From IMG/VR virus record IMGVR_UViG_3300008740_000009, positions 1 to 60,300 of that record: 60,300 nucleotides of DNA. One strand, written 5' to 3'. A program made the translations under genes and the position numbers. Below, one piece after another: positions 7,438 through 15,512 of the stretch (the stretch's first letter is position 1; every line of letters starts with the position of its first letter). The notes beneath the pieces are model-generated. The model worked only from the letters and a program-made list of their open reading frames with translations. It was not told the DNA's origin and did no database searches. This DNA is from a virus.

Positions 7438-7959
7438 CTACAGCTTATCAAAAACAACGGTTCCTTCTGTGCTCCCAGGAGAGACCTGCCAATCACCCGG
7501 CTCCCTCTTTGAAAGCTGTGTGGCTACGAAACTGGTATGGGATGTGTGCTCATGCCACTCGGTTGCTAATACCTCTTTAAGGATATGGGGCCACAAGTTA
7601 TCGTACCTATTAGGAGGTAACCTCTCCTTGCCCCCACTAAAGTCCTCGGAGACATATGGGCACCCCTTCCTAAGCCAGCCTCTGTCTTTAGCGTAGTCTG
7701 TGTGCCCGCACCAAGGGGCTACTTCCATCCGGTCCTCATATACTGAGCACTGAAATCGCCCTCGTCCAAGGTCCTCCAGTGGGCCTTCTCCGGTGTCTTC
7801 GAGGAACTTGCAGTGTAAGCCCTCAACAACCACATCGTGACCGTTAATGTTGACAGTAGCGTGGCACCCAACGCCACATCTTTCACACTTACTTTCATGC
7901 TTGTCGTCTGCGGGCCCTGACTTGGCTATTACAGGTAATACCTTTTCGAAATCTTCCAT
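7438..7959 (-). CDS. Cys-rich protein, possible YkgJ-like metal-binding fold
   Basis: A 173-residue protein with Cys in CERCGVGC near residues 24-31, then LHCKFL, FQCSVYEDR, PWC and KGCPY. The order C-x2-C-x3-C, then RxxCxVYExR and PWC, resembles the CxxCxxCC/YkgJ family of iron- or zinc-binding proteins, though spacing differs, so the match is tentative. GAGGG precedes the ATG. It sits ten bases after the phosphoesterase gene and is probably co-transcribed with it. Confidence 0.6.
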   Translation of the reverse strand: MEDFEKVLPVIAKSGPADDKHESKCERCGVGCHATVNINGHDVVVEGLHCKFLEDTGEGPLEDLGRGRFQCSVYEDRMEVAPWCGHTDYAKDRGWLRKGCPYVSEDFSGGKERLPPNRYDNLWPHILKEVLATEWHEHTSHTSFVATQLSKREPGDWQVSPGSTEGTVVFDKL

Positions 7960-7968
7960 GCATCCCTC

Positions 7969-9453
7969 TTAGTCTGCTGGCCCGTGGATAACCGCAACAA
8001 GGCCTTTGTCTTTATCATGTAAATAAACCGGGAGAGACTTGGGAGCCCCAACATACCCGGAAGCAGCGTGCCACCTGTCTGGTCCGGACAGGCTGGGTAG
8101 CTGTCTTCTTGTAACTCCATAAGAAACATCTGTCTCCGTTTTCTCATAATGTAAGTGGCCTGTATAGATAGTTCTATGATTAGCCGACCAGTCTTCTTTA
8201 GCTTCTCTTGCCATTAACCCGGCAAGGTCCTTCGTTTTCCCGACCTTATCCCCGTGAACAAAACCAATCAAGTTCTCCCCATACCTTGTGTATACACGGG
8301 GTGTCCTGGTCCTGTTTACTGTCACATCAATTGAGGTTCGGTAATACGCATCCAAGTAAAGAAGCAGCGCTAAGCCGGAATGGCGGTCGTGGTTGCCGCT
8401 CATAAGCACCAACTCAACCGGGCAAACCTGCCTAAGACGATTCACCCAGCTAACCATGAACTCACAACCAGAAACTAAGATTTCTGCTGGAGTCCCGTCC
8501 ATGTCTTGGACAGTTCCTCTGGTGGTCGTCCCTTGCTGATTGTCTATTTGGAAGAAGTCGCTCCCAACGGGGACATATAACTTCTCTGGTGCACCAAACT
8601 GGGCCATTCTGGACAGAACCTCTTCTGTGCAATCAAAGAGCCTCTTAGCAGCGATTTCCCGATCAAACTGCTCCCAGTTTTCACCTGCGTCTGAGTACTT
8701 GCCCCAGTGGAAGTCGCTAAGCCCTATCACGGCTGCGTAAGGTCTTTTTGTTGGCTTTAGGTCTAGTCTGGTTGGGGGTGTGTCGGGCCTATCCGACATA
8801 AGAGAGAGGAATTCCCTAAACAGGGTGTCATCGAAGTTACGCCATTGGGCTGCGTCCTTTCTTACTTCCTTCCATCGATCACCCTCGATACGCCTATAAA
8901 TAGCGGCTCGCCTAATCTGTAGTGCTTCCTCCGCTAAGTCGTCTTCCGACCTAGACATGATCTCCTCAGGGGTAAATGGCTCTCTATCATGAGTAATGCC
9001 ATGCACCCGGAGGTACTTTGTTAGGGTGTTCCTGGGTAATTTGAATGTTCTAGAAAGCTCGTTTACCGAGGCAGGGTTAGAGTCGTAGTTGCTATAGGCG
9101 CGGCATATCTCTCTGTGGATAGACCCTGGGATGGCTAAAGCATGTGGTTCCCCTGGGAGGTAGGTGGTGTACACGTCTGCCTCTTCGTCGTACCAGACCC
9201 GCTTATCGGTTATAAACTGCTTTAGCTCTACCTTCTCTGGTTTTTCTTCCTCTGGCTTCGCCTCCTCCGTGCCTTTCCGAGAAGACACAACCCATTTACC
9301 CCACTTAACAAACTCCTCGTAAGAAAACCCAAACCGCTCCCCGTACCGAGAGTGGAGCCTTTTCCAGTCGCGTTTCTGAAGCTGCGCTAGAAGGCGGTCC
9401 CCGTGCTCCTTCTCAAGCCGCTCCCAATCTTCTGGTATCGTAACCTCGCTCAA
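7969..9453 (-). CDS. Calcineurin-like metallophosphoesterase with HTH domain
   Basis: A 494-residue protein. The C-terminal half has the metallophosphoesterase signatures in order: GLSDFHWGK, VGSDFF, SGNHDRH and TGHLH, which bind two metal ions. The N-terminal half includes an HTH-like segment around residues 110-155 (SVNELSRTFKLPRNTLTKYL), suggesting a DNA-linked phosphatase or nuclease. It starts with TTG, supported by GGAGG five bases before. Similar HTH-phosphoesterase fusions occur in other phages; the substrate is unknown. Confidence 0.85.
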   Translation of the reverse strand: MSEVTIPEDWERLEKEHGDRLLAQLQKRDWKRLHSRYGERFGFSYEEFVKWGKWVVSSRKGTEEAKPEEEKPEKVELKQFITDKRVWYDEEADVYTTYLPGEPHALAIPGSIHREICRAYSNYDSNPASVNELSRTFKLPRNTLTKYLRVHGITHDREPFTPEEIMSRSEDDLAEEALQIRRAAIYRRIEGDRWKEVRKDAAQWRNFDDTLFREFLSLMSDRPDTPPTRLDLKPTKRPYAAVIGLSDFHWGKYSDAGENWEQFDREIAAKRLFDCTEEVLSRMAQFGAPEKLYVPVGSDFFQIDNQQGTTTRGTVQDMDGTPAEILVSGCEFMVSWVNRLRQVCPVELVLMSGNHDRHSGLALLLYLDAYYRTSIDVTVNRTRTPRVYTRYGENLIGFVHGDKVGKTKDLAGLMAREAKEDWSANHRTIYTGHLHYEKTETDVSYGVTRRQLPSLSGPDRWHAASGYVGAPKSLPVYLHDKDKGLVAVIHGPAD

Positions 9454-9545
9454 ATTCGCCTCCGTAAAAATACTACCTCCGTATAATGGTTCTAAATTTA
9501 GATCTGTGCTGGCCTTCGGGAGGTGGTAGTCGTCTACGAATACAC

Positions 9546-9551
9546 ATTATA
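9546..9551 (-). promoter_or_regulatory. Candidate -10 for the phosphoesterase operon
   Basis: A perfect TATAAT on the minus strand about 95 bases upstream of the TTG start at 9453. No convincing -35 is visible at the usual distance. It is the best promoter-like element in the gap. Confidence 0.35.
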
Positions 9552-9573
9552 GGTAATAATTTACGGAGAGTAG

Positions 9574-9594
9574 CCCCCCAGGATACCCTGGGGA
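9574..9594 (-). terminator. GC-rich hairpin after the 200-aa gene
   Basis: A 7-bp perfect stem (CCCCAGG with CCTGGGG) and a four-base loop, 12 bases past the stop of the minus-strand gene at 9606. There is no T run, so termination would be weak or factor-dependent. Confidence 0.4.
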
Positions 9595-9605
9595 GCCTTC
9601 TCTGC

Positions 9606-10208
9606 TTACCGTTTAATGTCTGTAGGCCTCAGCGCACGGGTACTCCATAATTCTTCAATTTGGCTGTATGGCCCCGGATCATTTGGACTTGTGTCCAACA
9701 GGGGCAAAACAGCGTTCACATCAGTCATATCATACTCGCTAGAGGCAAGGAGGTCGAAGACCCTTCCAAATGTCTGTTCTAAAACGTCGTATTCACGTTC
9801 GCATCTGATTCTCGCATTTGCAATAACGCTACGCCCCATCCGATAAGCTGAATCGTTGTTCCAGCGATTTGTCTCTGTAGAGCCGTAGGGCAAGGCGTAC
9901 CCCGCATGGAAGCTCCCCCCAATGTCATCGGTAATAGCAATCCCAGAAGGTGCTTGGGGAGATGGGGCATAGCCTAGCGGGGTTAGCGAATTACCATAGA
10001 ACGGGGCTGGCGTGATGTATGACCGTATCATCTGTTCTGGCAGGTTAAGCTTAAAACCTTGCTGAGACATTAACGACAAAGAACTTGCATAAAGTCTTCT
10101 TGCCATAAATGGTGTATGGAATACACAGAGTGTATTAACAAAATTTCTGGAGAGGAAGCCTCCAGGAGTTGACAAAAATTTTCTCAGTGATGGGAATGAT
10201 GCTCCCAT
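9606..10208 (-). CDS. Hypothetical protein (200 aa)
   Basis: A 200-residue protein without a recognised domain. The N-terminal 45 residues are basic and hydrophobic, followed by a Pro/Gly/Tyr-rich middle (TPAPFYGNSLTPLGYAPSP) and a helical C-terminus. GAGGAGAGC precedes the first ATG; an internal ATG at residue 35 lacks a ribosome binding site. It is transcribed divergently from the ribonucleotide reductase gene, from the promoter at about 10280. Confidence 0.6.
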   Translation of the reverse strand: MGASFPSLRKFLSTPGGFLSRNFVNTLCVFHTPFMARRLYASSLSLMSQQGFKLNLPEQMIRSYITPAPFYGNSLTPLGYAPSPQAPSGIAITDDIGGSFHAGYALPYGSTETNRWNNDSAYRMGRSVIANARIRCEREYDVLEQTFGRVFDLLASSEYDMTDVNAVLPLLDTSPNDPGPYSQIEELWSTRALRPTDIKR

Positions 10209-10273
10209 AATAGCTCTCCTCAGTGTATGTTTGCGCGGATGATTTATTTAGGATGTAATGGGGACTCAACTTG

Positions 10274-10282
10274 CTTATACCA
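10274..10282 (-). promoter_or_regulatory. Extended -10 promoter TGGTATAAG
   Basis: TGGTATAAG on the minus strand, about 65 bases upstream of the 10208 start. The motif matches an extended -10 (TGnTATAAt) and recurs in this window at 13069-13077 and 27397-27405. It lies back to back with the + strand copy at 10311. The 243-base gap 10209-10451 holds these promoters and no gene. Confidence 0.55.
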
Positions 10283-10310
10283 ATCTCGCCCACAAAACTG
10301 CGGCCATGTC

Positions 10311-10319
10311 GGGTATAAG
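10311..10319 (+). promoter_or_regulatory. GGGTATAAG promoter for the reductase gene
   Basis: GGGTATAAG on the + strand, about 130 bases before the reductase ATG; the same nonamer occurs at 13882 and 15464. A TATAAA at about 10411 is a second candidate -10. No clear -35 is seen, consistent with extended -10 promoters. Confidence 0.5.
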
Positions 10320-10451
10320 GATGTTGAATGAGATTTATGAGCATATCTCCCTAGTAAGACACAGAAAAGTGTTCGGGTTGAGGCGGTAAAGGAATTCAAA
10401 TTTTTATCTTATAAAGAGTAATTAGCGACAGTTAACTAAGGAGGTTTGCTG

Positions 10452-12467
10452 ATGATATTAGACCAAGTTTCTTCATCAGAAGGACGAAAAGTACGCACCT
10501 TTTCATTGAGTGCGGCTTTCACACAAAAGTTCGAGGGGGAGCAGCCCTTGTGGGGGCCCTTGGGGTACTTCACGTATAAAAGAACCTACGCCCGACCAAA
10601 AGAGGATGGAACAACAGAGGAATGGTGGGAAACTTGTAAAAGAGTTGTTGAGGGAGCCTTCAACATACAAAAAATTCATTGTCGCCAACTGCGCCTTCCT
10701 TGGAAAGAAAAGAAGGCCCAAAAGAGTGCTCAAGAAATGTTCACTCGCATGTGGGACTTTAAGTGGCTCCCTCCGGGACGCGGCTTATGGGCCATGGGCA
10801 CAGAAATGATTTTCGATAAAGGTGGCGCTGCCCTGAATAACTGCGCATTCGTGTCTACCGAGGAAATCGACGTAGACTTCGCGGCACCCTTCACATTCCT
10901 GATGGATATGAGCATGTTGGGGGTAGGCGTTGGTGGGGACACCCGTGGCGCTGGAAAAGTGAAAATCGAAGTTCCTAAAATGAGCACTGAGCCTTACGTG
11001 GTTAAGGACAGCCGTGAGGGGTGGGTAGAGCTTGTCCGAGATGTTCTCAACAGTTTCGTGGGGAGAGCCGGTAACCCTCCTTCAACTGCATACCCAGCTA
11101 ACCCTGACTACTCCCAGGTAAGAAAGCGGGGCGCTAAGATAAATGGGTTTGGTGGGGTTGCCTCTGGTCCCCAGCCACTAATAGATTTAGTTGATGAGCT
11201 AACTGAGCTTCTGATGCCCAAGGATGGGGAGTCTTATAAGATCACGTCAGCTATTATCGTTGATATCTTCAACTTAGTTGGCAAGTGCGTTGTCTCTGGC
11301 GGTATCCGGAGGACTGCTGAAATTATGTTTGGTGACCCAGACGACCTAGATTTCATCACCCTGAAGCAGGATGAGGAAAAGCTTAGGAGTCACAGGTGGG
11401 CCTCCAACAACAGTGTCTTTGGTACTGTCGGTATGGACTACTCGGGAGTTGCCGAAAGCATTGCTGTTAATGGCGAGCCCGGTGTGATCTGGCTAGACAA
11501 TATGCAACACTACCGTCGAATGAACGGGGAACGCGGTCGTTACGACATGCGGGTAATGGGGTCCAACCCATGCTCTGAACAGTCACTCGAAAGTTTTGAG
11601 TTATGCTGTCTCGTAGAAACGTTTCCTGCGCACCACGAGGACCTAGAAGACTACATCAGGACTCTTAAGTTCGCTTACCTATATGCCAAGAGTGTTACGC
11701 TAATCACCACCCATGACCAAAGGACAAACGCCGTGATGATGAGGAATCGTCGCATAGGTTGTTCTCAGTCTGGGATTGTCCAAGCAATCAACAAGCTGGG
11801 CCGAAGAGAATACCTTCGATGGTGTGACGAGGGATACGAGTACATTCGTGAACTGGACAGGACCTATAGTGACTGGTTGTGTATCCCACGATCAGTCAAA
11901 ATGACTAGCGTCAAGCCCAGCGGGACTGTCAGCTTGTTGTGTGGTTCTACCCCTGGCATTCACTACCCCCATTCCGAGTTTTATATCCGAAACATCCGTG
12001 TTGCCAATACGTCTCCTCTTGTGTCCGCTGCCAGAGAGGCTGGCTATGTGGTTGAAGACGATACGTATGCTCAAGACACATCGGTGGTTAGTTTCCCTGT
12101 GAAAGAGAAGCACTTCTCAAAAGGGAAAAGGGATGTCTCAATCTGGGAACAGTTCGCTAACGCGGGAGACCTGCAAAAGCATTGGGCAGACAACCAAGTC
12201 AGCATAACTGTTTCATTCCAGAACGGGGAGCATAAAGATATCAAGACTTGTCTAGAGGTGTATGAGACAAGGCTGAAGTCTGTATCTCTCCTTCCTCTGA
12301 ATGACTCAGACCACGGATATGTTCAAGCCCCATATATAGAAATCACAGAGAAGGAATACGAGAAGCTCTCCAAAGGGATTACGCCAATCGATTTCACCGC
12401 CTCGATTCATGAGGTGACTGATAAATTCTGTGATGGCGACAAGTGCGAGATAAAAATTGGTGAGTAA
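10452..12467 (+). CDS. nrdJ: Adenosylcobalamin-dependent ribonucleoside-triphosphate reductase (class II)
   Basis: A 671-residue enzyme of the monomeric Lactobacillus leichmannii RTPR type, reducing ribonucleotides to deoxyribonucleotides with coenzyme B12. Visible signatures are PPGRGLWAMG, the redox Cys in LNNCAFVS, the finger-loop NPCSEQSLESFELC carrying the thiyl-radical Cys, catalytic Glu and partner Cys, the SVKPSGTVSLL segment, and the C-terminal reducing pair CDGDKC. AAGGAGG lies seven bases before ATG 10452; upstream TTG and CTG codons fit worse. It would supply nucleotides for phage replication and implies a host that makes or imports B12. Confidence 0.93.
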   Translation: MILDQVSSSEGRKVRTFSLSAAFTQKFEGEQPLWGPLGYFTYKRTYARPKEDGTTEEWWETCKRVVEGAFNIQKIHCRQLRLPWKEKKAQKSAQEMFTRMWDFKWLPPGRGLWAMGTEMIFDKGGAALNNCAFVSTEEIDVDFAAPFTFLMDMSMLGVGVGGDTRGAGKVKIEVPKMSTEPYVVKDSREGWVELVRDVLNSFVGRAGNPPSTAYPANPDYSQVRKRGAKINGFGGVASGPQPLIDLVDELTELLMPKDGESYKITSAIIVDIFNLVGKCVVSGGIRRTAEIMFGDPDDLDFITLKQDEEKLRSHRWASNNSVFGTVGMDYSGVAESIAVNGEPGVIWLDNMQHYRRMNGERGRYDMRVMGSNPCSEQSLESFELCCLVETFPAHHEDLEDYIRTLKFAYLYAKSVTLITTHDQRTNAVMMRNRRIGCSQSGIVQAINKLGRREYLRWCDEGYEYIRELDRTYSDWLCIPRSVKMTSVKPSGTVSLLCGSTPGIHYPHSEFYIRNIRVANTSPLVSAAREAGYVVEDDTYAQDTSVVSFPVKEKHFSKGKRDVSIWEQFANAGDLQKHWADNQVSITVSFQNGEHKDIKTCLEVYETRLKSVSLLPLNDSDHGYVQAPYIEITEKEYEKLSKGITPIDFTASIHEVTDKFCDGDKCEIKIGE

Positions 12468-12471
12468 CCAA

Positions 12472-12503
12472 GTGGACCCCCTGGATTTTCCAGGGGGTCT
12501 CAC
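12472..12503. terminator. Hairpin between convergent genes
   Basis: A long stem (GGACCCCCTGG with CCAGGGGGTCT) around a T-rich loop directly after the reductase stop. The T tract is poor, but the position between convergent genes fits a terminator for both. Confidence 0.6.
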
Positions 12504-12517
12504 TTAGCCACATGTTT

Positions 12518-12994
12518 TTACCCGCGTCCGTTAAGCGTGTTGAGCATATCTAAAGCAGACTCTAGGTTATTAGAGACCTCGTAATTAACGTTGTCTCCAG
12601 GAGAGTGCTCCCATGCGTCCTCCGAAACTCGCTCGCTCGCGTAGTCTGATGCGCAATCCGCAGCCACGGAAGACGCTGCTGAAATCACATCGCCCACGCT
12701 GCTCTCAACCATCGAGTCTACTCGTCTAGCCTCATCTCTTGCCTGTTCCAGCGTAGAGATAATGTCTCCCAGGGAGTAATCCGGGGATGGGGCGGCAAGT
12801 GGTTTGCCATTGTTAATCTGATTCTCAAAGGCAGAGAATACTGCTTGGAAGTCCAAGCTTTTCCCGTCCAAAGAAAGAGTAAAATTTAGTTTGGTCATGT
12901 CATGATCGGAAATCCGTTCCGGATCTGCCATCAATGCACAACTCAAGAATTTTCCGAAAAGAGTCTCGGACACTGTCGTTAGATTGTAGTTCAT
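12518..12994 (-). CDS. Hypothetical protein (158 aa)
   Basis: A 158-residue acidic protein, mainly helical in the second half (ALDMLNTLNGRG at the end), with no recognised domain. CAGGAGGCTCATA before the ATG is a strong ribosome binding site. It is a single-gene unit: a TGGTATAAG promoter lies about 75 bases upstream and a shared terminator follows. Confidence 0.65.
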   Translation of the reverse strand: MNYNLTTVSETLFGKFLSCALMADPERISDHDMTKLNFTLSLDGKSLDFQAVFSAFENQINNGKPLAAPSPDYSLGDIISTLEQARDEARRVDSMVESSVGDVISAASSVAADCASDYASERVSEDAWEHSPGDNVNYEVSNNLESALDMLNTLNGRG

Positions 12995-13068
12995 TATGAG
13001 CCTCCTGTTTGGCTACTAAAAGAATTAACAAGGTATGTAGGAATGGACAGTAGGGGGGTTCTAAATAG

Positions 13069-13077
13069 CTTATACCA
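13069..13077 (-). promoter_or_regulatory. Extended -10 promoter TGGTATAAG
   Basis: TGGTATAAG on the minus strand, about 75 bases upstream of the gene starting at 12994. The surrounding 12995-13288 gap holds this promoter and a run of AT-rich sequence. A 24-codon frame without a proper start near 13212-13287 was not accepted as a gene. Confidence 0.55.
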
Positions 13078-13288
13078 GGAAAGGCCCGATATCTACGAGA
13101 GGGCTGGATTGGCCGCGTTAGATATACAGGCTCCATAAAACCCAATATGTAACAACACTTACCAAGTATCACTGTGTACTTCTTTGTATACCAATATTAC
13201 GGATAATACGTTGCGCTCTGGGTACTACGACCCTACCCTCGTTGAGGGATATGATGCAGTAGGTGTCTCCAACGATATGGGGTAAAAT

Positions 13289-13651
13289 ATGGATGATGAC
13301 GGAGATAAAACGGCAACAATAATACCCTTCCCAACAAGGAAGGTTGAAACAGAGAGCATGCCTGATAAGATCAGTCTTTCAGAGGGAGACGCGTATGACC
13401 TTATCATTGCGATGTCCTCCATAAACATGGCCACCAAATACCGGGGAGAGTTTGATAGCAACTGCAAGAAAAGCCTGGAGACCGAAAACTTCCCCTGCAC
13501 AGAAAATTGTGGTTGCTATCTCCACATGCTCTCCTCTATGGCATTAGAGGTTATTTTTGATGGACCAAGGAAAGATGAGGCTAGAGACGCACTGCGTCAC
13601 GAACATGAAACGCTAAAAAGAGAAGGGCCTAAAGAGAAGGACGATGAGTAG
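13289..13651 (+). CDS. Hypothetical protein (120 aa)
   Basis: A 120-residue protein containing ATIIPFPTRKV near the N-terminus, a pattern common in phage proteins of unknown role, and four Cys in CTENCGCYLH and nearby that could bind metal. The C-terminal 25 residues are highly charged. It overlaps the next gene by eight bases. Confidence 0.65.
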   Translation: MDDDGDKTATIIPFPTRKVETESMPDKISLSEGDAYDLIIAMSSINMATKYRGEFDSNCKKSLETENFPCTENCGCYLHMLSSMALEVIFDGPRKDEARDALRHEHETLKREGPKEKDDE

Positions 13652-13856
13652 ACAAGCAGAATATGTGAAAGATGTTTACGTAGACGATCCCGATACCGGG
13701 GAGACCGTGCGGGTAGAAATATATAGGGACCCCGGAACATCTCGAATTTTTGGTCTTGAGGGTGATTACCTCGAAGATGCTTTCGCTAGTAACTCAGATC
13801 CAGTTGAGCTACGCTCCCCGTACGCTGGTGGAACGGTCGCAATCGTGCCATGGTAA
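13644..13856 (+). CDS. Hypothetical protein (70 aa)
   Basis: A 70-residue acidic protein with a probable beta-rich fold (VYVDDPDTGETVRVEIYRD). Its ATG lies in the end of the preceding gene after AAGGACG, indicating coupling. Function unknown. Confidence 0.65.
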   Translation: MSRQAEYVKDVYVDDPDTGETVRVEIYRDPGTSRIFGLEGDYLEDAFASNSDPVELRSPYAGGTVAIVPW

Positions 13857-13881
13857 CCCACCGCAAAATAAACACTTGTGC

Positions 13882-13890
13882 GGGTATAAG
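13882..13890 (+). promoter_or_regulatory. GGGTATAAG promoter
   Basis: GGGTATAAG, the same element as at 10311 and 15464, placed about 20 bases before a small membrane-protein ORF and 130 bases before the first tRNA. It may drive the tRNA cluster. Confidence 0.5.
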
Positions 13891-13908
13891 AGGTCTGAAC
13901 AGTTAGCC

Positions 13909-14013
13909 ATGACACAAAAATTTGATATGCGAGAGCACCTGAAATCGCGGGTGCCAATATTCTTATTTGCTGCTGTATTAGCAGTAATTTTAAAACTAAT
14001 AACCTTATTGTAG
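13909..14013 (+). CDS. Small single-pass membrane peptide (34 aa)
   Basis: A 34-residue ORF: a charged N-terminal third followed by one hydrophobic helix (VPIFLFAAVLAVILKLITLL). It lies directly behind a promoter and before a tRNA. The ribosome binding site is poor and the 5' leader would be very short, so translation is uncertain. Confidence 0.4.
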   Translation: MTQKFDMREHLKSRVPIFLFAAVLAVILKLITLL

Positions 14014-14020
14014 CCAACCT

Positions 14021-14115
14021 AGGCTCGTAGCTCAGTGGTTAGAGCAACCGGCTTATACCCGGTGTAGTGTCTGATAAGCACAAGGTCGTGGGTTCAAATC
14101 CCACCGGGCCTACCA
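14021..14115 (+). tRNA. tRNA-like, anticodon UAU (Ile), long variable arm
   Basis: A 95-base cloverleaf with encoded CCA. The 7-bp acceptor is AGGCTCG/CGGGCCT, the D stem GCTC/GAGC, the anticodon stem ACCGG/CCGGT with loop CTTATAC (anticodon TAT at 14054-14056), and the T arm GTGGG-TTCAAAT-CCCAC. The variable region is 24 bases with a possible GTGT/GCAC stem, as in Leu, Ser or Tyr tRNAs, yet the anticodon reads AUA (Ile). Confidence 0.85.
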
Positions 14116-14134
14116 ACAAGGAGAGGGGTCACTT

Positions 14135-14449
14135 ATGACTCAGGATAGTAAAACACCAGAGGATATCAGAAAGCTGATAGAAGAAGTCTTGCCCGGATTT
14201 ATGGACTTTGTAAGAACAATAGAAAACGAGAATGAGGAAGACGGTACTTCCGAGTTTGTCTTGAACCTGTTTAAGGAAGCCACGACATTCCAGAGCGAGT
14301 ACCCCCTAATCTCACACCTTCTTATGGACGCACTAGAATGCCTTAGGTGTCATGAGCAGCGCATCAACTTTTTGAAGGACGTGCTGAAAGATACGGGGGT
14401 CATCATAGAAGAGGCTCCAACTCCCTTAGATAAACGGTACATTAACTAG
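14135..14449 (+). CDS. Hypothetical protein between tRNAs (104 aa)
   Basis: A 104-residue acidic helical protein located between the tRNA-Ile-like and tRNA-Leu genes. AAGGAGAGGGGTC precedes the ATG. No domain is recognised. It is probably on the same transcript as the tRNAs, which would be cut out by host nucleases. Confidence 0.65.
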   Translation: MTQDSKTPEDIRKLIEEVLPGFMDFVRTIENENEEDGTSEFVLNLFKEATTFQSEYPLISHLLMDALECLRCHEQRINFLKDVLKDTGVIIEEAPTPLDKRYIN

Positions 14450-14458
14450 TACGATTTT

Positions 14459-14544
14459 GGGGTTGTGGCGGAACTGGTATACGCATCAGACTTAAAATCT
14501 GACGCCCTATGGGATTGAGGGTTCGAGTCCCTCCAGCCCCACCA
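14459..14544 (+). tRNA. tRNA-Leu (UAA)
   Basis: An 86-base class II tRNA with encoded CCA: acceptor GGGGTTG/CAGCCCC, anticodon stem TCAGA/TCTGA with loop CTTAAAA (anticodon TAA, reading UUA), the long variable arm expected of Leu, and T arm GAGGG-TTCGAGT-CCCTC. Confidence 0.92.
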
Positions 14545-14554
14545 ATTCTTGTAT

Positions 14555-14630
14555 GGGCCTCTAGCTCAGTGGTTAGAGCCCCCGGCTCATAACCGGTAGG
14601 TCCTGGGTTCGAATCCCAGGGGGCCCACCA
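14555..14630 (+). tRNA. tRNA-Met (CAU)
   Basis: A 76-base tRNA with encoded CCA: acceptor GGGCCTC/GGGGCCC, D stem GCTC/GAGC, anticodon loop CTCATAA (anticodon CAT) and T arm CTGGG-TTCGAAT-CCCAG. The outer anticodon-stem pair is mismatched (C-T). CAU could be elongator Met or a lysidine-modified Ile2; sequence alone does not decide. Confidence 0.88.
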
Positions 14631-14647
14631 ACTATTTTCTTAGGAGG

Positions 14648-15070
14648 TTGCTGTGTCAAAAGGTGTACTATCTCGCTGCTAAGCGAGCCCTATCCAATAA
14701 GCAACGATACCACATAGCCGCAATCCTTAAGCGGCGTGGCAAAGTCGTACGTATTGGTGTTAACTCAAGCAAGACCCACCCCAACTGTGGGCGGCTATAT
14801 ATGGATGGGCATGCCTCCTACGCCATGCACGCCGAAATGAACGTTCTCCGGTTTTCTGAGCCGGGTGACACTTTAGAGATAATAAGGTTCCTGAAAGATG
14901 GAACATTCACTATGGCAAAACCCTGTTGCCTATGCGCAAAGAAGATAGCCAACAAAAGAATATCCGAGGTTAGATTCACTAACTGGCATGGCAACTGGGA
15001 ATTATTGGATATTAGAGAGGAGAACACATGGCAGAAAGCAGCCAACAACATAAAGGATGTCTTTTTCTGA
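14648..15070 (+). CDS. Cytidine/deoxycytidylate deaminase-like protein, disrupted start
   Basis: A 135-140-residue zinc-dependent deaminase fold: HAEMNVL (zinc His and catalytic Glu) and PCCLCAKKI (zinc Cys pair). It probably acts on cytosine nucleotides. The start is odd. AGGAGG is ideally placed for GTG 14653, but that frame stops after nine codons. Removing one A from the AAAA at 14658-14661 joins it to the deaminase as MSKVYYLAAKRAL. Without that change, translation would need TTG 14648, CTG 14651 or GTG 14663, all badly spaced. It ends inside the next gene. Confidence 0.75.
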   Translation: MLCQKVYYLAAKRALSNKQRYHIAAILKRRGKVVRIGVNSSKTHPNCGRLYMDGHASYAMHAEMNVLRFSEPGDTLEIIRFLKDGTFTMAKPCCLCAKKIANKRISEVRFTNWHGNWELLDIREENTWQKAANNIKDVFF

Positions 15071-15438
15071 TCCGGGGCTTGCCTGGGAGTGGAAAGACCA
15101 CTGTGGCCAAGAGGCTGGTTGAGAGCAAGATGGATATGTTTGCAGCAGATGATTTCTTTGAGAAGTCAGGGGCTTACATATTCAACCCAGCGCTTCTTCC
15201 GGAGGCACACGAGGAGTGTAGAAACAACCTGGAAAGCGCGATGGCAAACAAGAGGACACCACTCGCGGTGCACAACACCTTCTCTATGAGATGGGAAGCA
15301 GAGCCTTATTTTGTGCTCGCCAAAAAGTATGGATATGCTCTATACGTCATTGAGTGCCAAAACGACTTTGGCTCCATTCATGGAGTCCCTAAAGAGGCAA
15401 TCGACAAAATGATTTCTCGTTGGGAGCCGCTCATATAA
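15028..15438 (+). CDS. P-loop kinase (AAA_33 / polynucleotide-kinase-like)
   Basis: A 136-residue P-loop protein with Walker A GLPGSGKTT at residues 17-25, a following ADDFF segment, and a HNTFSMRWEAEPY stretch typical of small nucleoside or polynucleotide kinases of the AAA_33/PNK group. GAGAGGAGAACAC precedes the ATG. It overlaps the deaminase gene by 43 bases, so the two may form a nucleotide- or tRNA-related pair. The substrate is unknown. Confidence 0.75.
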   Translation: MAESSQQHKGCLFLIRGLPGSGKTTVAKRLVESKMDMFAADDFFEKSGAYIFNPALLPEAHEECRNNLESAMANKRTPLAVHNTFSMRWEAEPYFVLAKKYGYALYVIECQNDFGSIHGVPKEAIDKMISRWEPLI

Positions 15439-15462
15439 CAAGCGCAATATGCACCCGCCTCC

Positions 15463-15472
15463 TGGGTATAAG
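15463..15472 (+). promoter_or_regulatory. TGGGTATAAG promoter
   Basis: A further copy of the GGGTATAAG element, about 40 bases before the zinc-finger gene at 15513. It lies directly after the kinase gene. Confidence 0.5.
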
Positions 15473-15512
15473 AACTTTGATGGGAAACACCCCACAAACT
15501 AAGGAGGATCGG

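Noticed and set aside
13212-13287. A short leader peptide of about 24 codons before the 13289 gene
   Set aside because: No normal start codon or ribosome binding site; the open stretch is within chance length.
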